Source of the DNA: Stratiolaelaps scimitus
Taxonomy: Eukaryota > Arthropoda > Arachnida > Mesostigmata > Laelapidae
Direction of reading: 5' to 3'
Length of the DNA stretch: 64,000 bases
NCBI GenBank assembly: GCA_019614645.1
Contig: JABWDB010000004.1
Span: forward strand, 9,734,001 to 9,798,000
In this document: positions 58,629-64,000 of the stretch, piece after piece
How the letters are laid out: each line of letters opens with the position of its first letter
Numbering within the stretch: the stretch's first letter is position 1
Made by a program: the position numbers and the translations under genes
Notes under the pieces: generated by a model
Databases searched by the model: none
Told to the model about the DNA's origin: nothing
The model's input: the letters and a program-made list of their open reading frames with translations, nothing else

Positions 58629-61600
58629 TTGCCGTGTTTGGCTCTGCTGCCAGATCGATTCAGAAAGAAGGTCTACTAAGGCATATTAGGAGTGCGATGG
58701 TTTTGAATGATAATTTATATAAAGTTTGTTTAGGTTATGGAAAACGATGTACGTATTTTTAAAGATATACCACACAGTTTCTATTTTCGCTGAACATTGG
58801 CGCTGCTCATTGACTCCAACCAACGGCTGGTTTGCTCCTTACAACTCGACGGCCCAGAGATACGGTGAGAGTTAGCCGACATGTGACATTAAATTCAATC
58901 TGTTACCCTGCTCATTCAACAGGCAGAAGTCCAATAAAGATATCAAACTTATATATAATAGAAAGAAAGCAAGCTTTATTGCTCCTCCTCCTCCGGCTCC
59001 TCCGGTTGCAAGGCGCAAACTGCAGGAGACACATAGATGCACGGAAAAACCCTGATCAACTGATACTCTATTTATCTATACATAGAGATCCTAACTAACT
59101 CAACGGTGCCCCAACCGATTGAACAAATTATTCAATATAGAAAGTACTCTCGACGTTTGACCACAATGAAAACAGGTCCAATAGGAATAAGCACAAGTCC
59201 ACAAATAAATCTTAGTCAGTTTTCGCACGAATTTAGACCCTCATGAAAACCCATTCTGATTGAGCTCTTTTGGTTTATAATGACGGCAAACCGGATTGTG
59301 TTAATACATTTGATAAAACTCCAACTCAACAGGGTTAAACTGACGAACCAAATTGGGTTAAAAACGAACGACATTTCGAACGTATAGTTCTATAGCGTTA
59401 ATTACTCAATCATTATCATATCAAGGGTACAGAGTAGTAATGTTAAGTCGATGCTTGTAGGATAGACGCATACATTTGCATAAACTAACTTCCGAGGACT
59501 CTTCACCGATCAAAATATACTCCACAAAAGTCAACAGCTCCAATCTAGTCGGAGTATATGACAGTTTCCGGTTCGCTCGTCGGTGAACGCATAGGTCCCC
59601 TCAAATGAAAGCAAGGATATTTCATAACGAGTCGACTACAGCCGTAACGACAGCGTCAGATTCCCTCTGTACCAGTTTACCCGTAAAGCTCTCACGAAGC
59701 GTTGAAAAAGCATTGATCAAAAAAAATTTAGCCCGCATCTTACCTCACATTCATATATCAATGCTGTGGGTCGACATTCACCCTCCAACGAGCCGCTGTG
59801 CAGTTCAACTGTTGTTTTCGAATGTTGTTTTCGGATGACCAAGTCCCATAGCGCAACCCACCCATGTACATATGCCGCATCGTCCGCGAGCCTTCATCCG
59901 CGCCGTATCAGATCAGACATTATTACTAGTAGTAGTAGTAGTAGTGGTAGGATTATTAGTATCCTTGTAGTATTTTTTTTCCAAAACCAAACCGGTTCGT
60001 CTCCGATCGAAAGTAACAACGCGAGGCATCGTTACTTCTCCACCGTGTGGCTCACCACAGCGCCGGCTTTCTTGTCTAGTCCAGACCACCGCTAGCGACG
60101 GTTGCTCGGTGATGGTCCCGTAGTCGCCTATCGTGGTTAGAGAACCTGTGAACAAGATGCACGATGCATGCACAACGGTGTGTGGCATATGTCGTCAGCA
60201 CGCGCTCTGTGTATAGAGTGGTCTTCCTTTCATTCTCTCGTCAGGCACTCCATGCACCCTGTGCGTGGCATATGGGCCGCCCATCATCGAATGATGCTGA
60301 TACGAACGGCGAGGGTTCACAACGAGCAGACATAATAAGAAGGTAGTGACTTGGACGGACTCCGGGGTACGGGCACCGTTAGAACACGAAATAACAGAAC
60401 AGGAGGGCTACAAGGACGTTTCGTTTCTCGGCCTTTCTGCTTAGACATGGACTTTCACCGGTTTCGCTTAGCTTTTTCTTTGGCGCCGGCCGTGCAACCA
60501 GCGCGTGCATTCGCGTGAGACTCGCGCACTCGTTCGAGGGGTGTTCATACCGAATTCGCGGTATATTCGAATAAATTCGTGTCGTCGAGTATACGGTTCA
60601 GTTAAGGTTGGATTGTTGAGTCCAAGGCCAGCAGGTCACCCTCACCTACCCCGCCCCCAGGTTGTCGACGATGTTGACGCGAGCGTGGCTTGCCGTCGGC
60701 AGATATGGAGATCGTTCGCACGACTGGCAATGGCGAAAGGCGTTCATAGAGAGTAGCACAGAGAACGAATTTGTCCCGAGAACGTGCAGTGTTGATAGCG
60801 TTCGATAGCGAGCCGTGAATTAACCCTGCGCCACGAGCAGCTAATAGGGAGGTATATAGGCCGCGAGAGAATTTCGGGCAAGGCAAATCGAATGTCGTGG
60901 CTTCGAATTTCAGAGGGAAGCTCGCTCATGCTGGTTGTACCAGCAAGTCACGAGGAGGTATTCGCTTAGCGGCGCATCCGCGTCTTGAGGACGAAGAGAC
61001 AATGAGAAAGTACACTGTCACGGTTAGAGGGTGGAGATGGACTGAGCATCGAAATCTCGCCAAGCGAAATTTGGCACGAGATAAATTCAGAAAGATTTAG
61101 CTTCATTGTACGCGCCTATATATATATATATAATATCATCCGGTATCGGATGAGAGCAGTTGTGGACGCTTCTCCCACAAAGGAAATATGATACAGATCA
61201 TGAAAAGTCGTGACGAATTTTGACGCTGATGGTGGCTGTTTCGTCTTTTTTCAGTAAAACGAACCTATTGGTGAGGATGAGCTTCTGCTTTAAAGTCGCC
61301 AAAGATTGAAACGATTCTTTGAGGAAGCAAAGTGCTCGGAGCGGTTCTAGCCTCAGTGGCCCGCTCGGGAGGTCAACCTTAAAAAATGAGATTCACGATT
61401 GATCTTGCTAGTTGAACTTTGCAAAAAGACGACTGCTGCTAGGTTAAAGAGGTATACCGTGGTCGAATCTTGCATCTGTTACGCCTGGTGCTGAAAAAAA
61501 GCAATTGTGGTTGCCAATTGTAATAGTTAGTAATATATACAAAAATGATAATAAATCATGTACTATCAGTGAACTAGTCCGTTGAGTTATTGAACCAGCG

Positions 61601-64000
61601 GACCCCGCGGATCACTGAGAAATAAGCCTCGAAGAGATGGCCGGCACATACCACAAGTAAGTGTTGTAGAACTCTACAATTTTACTGTTCGCTCCGGGCA
61701 GCCACAATCTTGGGTGAAATTCGTGGCTGCTGAACAATTTCCTAGGGTGGCCAGCGACCCCCAGCGAAGATGTCCTTTCAAATAACAGAACCCTTTTTTG
61801 GTCTCGCCATCCACAGTCAGTTGCTTGTTCCTCTAGCCAGCCACGATCGATAATGCGTGGTTACCCATTTCAGCTATTATCGCTAGTAGCTTAGGTAGAT
61901 CTTTAACTGAGCGAATAGGGAAAACCTTTGTATTTTCAGTGCTTCGCATTATTCACGAGACAACGGTAGCTGCACGCGAAGAACTCTCAAAGGACAGCTC
62001 ACTGCAATACTGAGTGATGTAAGACCTGGCGGCTTCAGGTCAGCGGCTGGACACATTGTGCGCTCGACGCAGTGCGGCTCCATTTCGGCATGGCCCGTCA
62101 GCTCTTTGTGGCTTTGTGTATTGACGCCGAGGAATGTCTGGCATCCCCTATACATCCCTTCGTTTCGCTGTCGAGATTCAACAGTTCGACGACCGAGTTG
62201 AACTAGGGTAGTTGTAGGCCAGCCACGTCTCGGTCACGTCTGCAAATCCGTTAGATGTCATTAGCCCATCTCTACTACCGGGGAAACTCAACAACCTCCA
62301 CAAGATCGTTGCGTCTCGGCGTGTCGATGAAAAATCTGTGTGTCGCAGGCACCAGAATTCTCTCGCGTCGCTTCGCGGGTCGAGGTGGCACCATCATCGT
62401 CCGACTGAAGACCAGAGAAAGCCACAGGCATAACAGCGATTTTCGGTAAAAGAAAGGCTAATCTCTGTCCGACCATGCCACCCGATATCCTGATTCCTCA
62501 TTTCTAAAGTGTTCTACACATTTTCGCAGCCAGTAACAGAACGATGAGCTCACATACGAAGGGTATGATGACATCGCGCATTTCCTTCAGCTAATCTTTG
62601 TAATCTAGGTGGACCGTAAAATATCTCAAGCCGCAGCCTCCATCGAAATAACAAGATTGGGTAACGAGTACACACTGATGCACCCTCATCATATTTGTCA
62701 AATTAATTGGTTTCCCCTCTGGCACTGGATGACAACGGCGAAATCGTTTTCTTAATTCCATCCAGAATTTTTGCTGACTGGTAAAAGTTCAGGTGGTTCT
62801 GACCGTTCAGATATCCACGTTCTGCGGCCGCAAAGCCAACCTCTTGTCTGTGTCAACACGTATGAGTATCGTTTAGCGCACGACGGTGACCGAAGAGTCC
62901 TTCTCATTGTTATACAAAGTGTGATGATCTCTTTGAAAACAAACGAAGATAGTCGAATTCTCTTCGAAGCTTGTATCTTATTAGCTTCTTCGGTTGTGTC
63001 CCTTCCATACGAACATATGTACATCATGTTGGATTTTCAGGCTACGAGTTGTTTTTTTTTCCACCCACGCATCTTGACGATAACGACAATGAGAAGTCTG
63101 TTACAACAGCGGCAAAGCTTACGCAATCCCACTATTGCACATCGTGCGCCCAGATCGCATTTGCTCTCGACACAACACAACACTGAAAAAGGAAGGCAGG
63201 AAGGTCTAGAATCAGCAGGCGAGGCAGCTAGCTGCCCGTGCGCCGGTGCAATCTACTGGTGCAGTGGACCGCCAAGTAAGGTAATCTTGCAATTCATCCA
63301 TTTATAATAGCTGCTCACGGAGAACGGCTACCCGCTCATTCCGAGGAGGGACACCCGCTGTACTTCGCTGTTCGACAGAGCGAGCTCCTGCCACGAGCTC
63401 GTCGGGCGCCTCTTGCCGCATCAGCTATCGTATAATGATGGCGGGTCCGAGGACTCCGGTCGAGTTCGGCGCACCGACCGTCAAGTGAGCATTGCAACGG
63501 ATGTTCCTCCTTGACGCTGTTCTGCCACGATACAATCAATGCCGCCCAACTACCAATTGCATCGTGGTCGGACTGTCGCAGTTTCAGGCGAAAACGATTC
63601 CTTTAGTTGCGATCGACAGCGCCCCTGTTAGTGAGTTAGGGACTGCTCATGTTCACCGAGACTATTCTCCGCTGCAAGCTAACGGCATATGCCGCCCAAT
63701 CGTACACGTGCCACGCTTCTCTGTGTCCTTATTTCAATGCGTTATTTACATTCTCTACAAAATAAGGCCGACATTTAGCGTAAAATCTTACGACGCGCCC
63801 TGTGTAGCCTTACAGACCGTCAACATGCAGTACCTAACCGGTACCGCGCAAAACCTTCAAAGCTGTATGCGCGCCTGTTCAATTGGGAATTGCGACTGAT
63901 GATCGCAGTGCTCCCTCCACCACCGCCTCGTGGTGATGAAGGTGGTGCCGGCGGCGGCCGCGGCTCGTGCTCCAGGGCGTCCAGGGGCCCCCGACGGCGC
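58629..64000. other. Right-hand region without a recognised gene
   Basis: An AATAAA near 58934 may end lipocalin B. I recognise no gene in the rest. The stretches 60.48-60.9 kb and 63.2-63.5 kb are richer in CpG and could be promoters or UTR exons. The last 100 bases are very GC-rich with GGC/CCG triplets and could be the edge of a coding exon on either strand (+ strand frame rich in Pro, Gly and Arg), but nothing identifies it. A GTA repeat near 59930-59945 and a short (TA)n tract at about 61118-61132 are the only simple repeats of note. Confidence 0.35.

Noticed and set aside
60505..61100. Possible gene in the CpG-rich stretch
   Set aside because: Short open frames rich in Arg/Ser on both strands, without a shared reading frame, splice pattern or family resemblance.
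1..64000. CRISPR arrays, operons, bacterial promoters and terminators
   Set aside because: The DNA is eukaryotic; the only regularly spaced repeats are a minisatellite (10943-11053), simple repeats and the retrotransposon leader.

Overview
The window is animal nuclear DNA, almost certainly arthropod. It has spliced genes with GT-AG introns, an intron-containing tRNA-Ile(UAU), a BEL/Pao LTR retrotransposon, a mariner remnant, tRNA-derived SINEs and very many (TA)n tracts. A chelicerate such as a mite fits the compact secreted lipocalin genes, but the sequence alone does not prove it. All exon models were built by reading splice sites and matching to remembered family consensus; no alignment was run.

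Region 1 (about 1-25.9 kb, + strand) is one large gene, a GPAT3/4-type glycerol-3-phosphate acyltransferase. It has seven coding exons between 3100 and 23095, an 8-9 kb first coding intron full of repeats, and probably long UTRs. Nested antisense in its third coding intron is a complete four-exon glucosamine-6-phosphate isomerase/deaminase gene (14170-16268, - strand). The next intron holds a mariner remnant with both terminal inverted repeats (18471-19353).

Region 2 (26-39.5 kb) contains a tRNA-Ile(UAU) gene (28320-28411, -) and a seven-exon secreted or lysosomal S28 serine carboxypeptidase gene of the PRCP type (32296-37032, -). The rest is repeat-bearing intergenic DNA.

Region 3 (39560-46193) is a full-length BEL/Pao element on the - strand. 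It has two 308-bp LTRs that read as identical, a GTGCG target-site duplication, a tRNA-His-like primer-binding site and one uninterrupted 1839-residue polyprotein frame, so it looks like a very recent insertion. It lies only about 0.4 kb upstream of the next gene.

Region 4 (46.6-58.6 kb) holds two tandem lipocalin-like paralogs on the + strand (46610-49479 and 55843-58628) with identical coding-exon lengths. Between them, on the - strand, is an intronless gene resembling the actin maturation protease ACTMAP whose expected catalytic His appears to be Gln.

Region 5 (58.7-64 kb) has no gene I can recognise; its right edge is GC-rich and may be the margin of a further gene. Throughout the window there are unusually many short, nearly perfect inverted repeats. 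The genes do not form an obvious pathway; their proximity appears incidental apart from the lipocalin tandem duplication.
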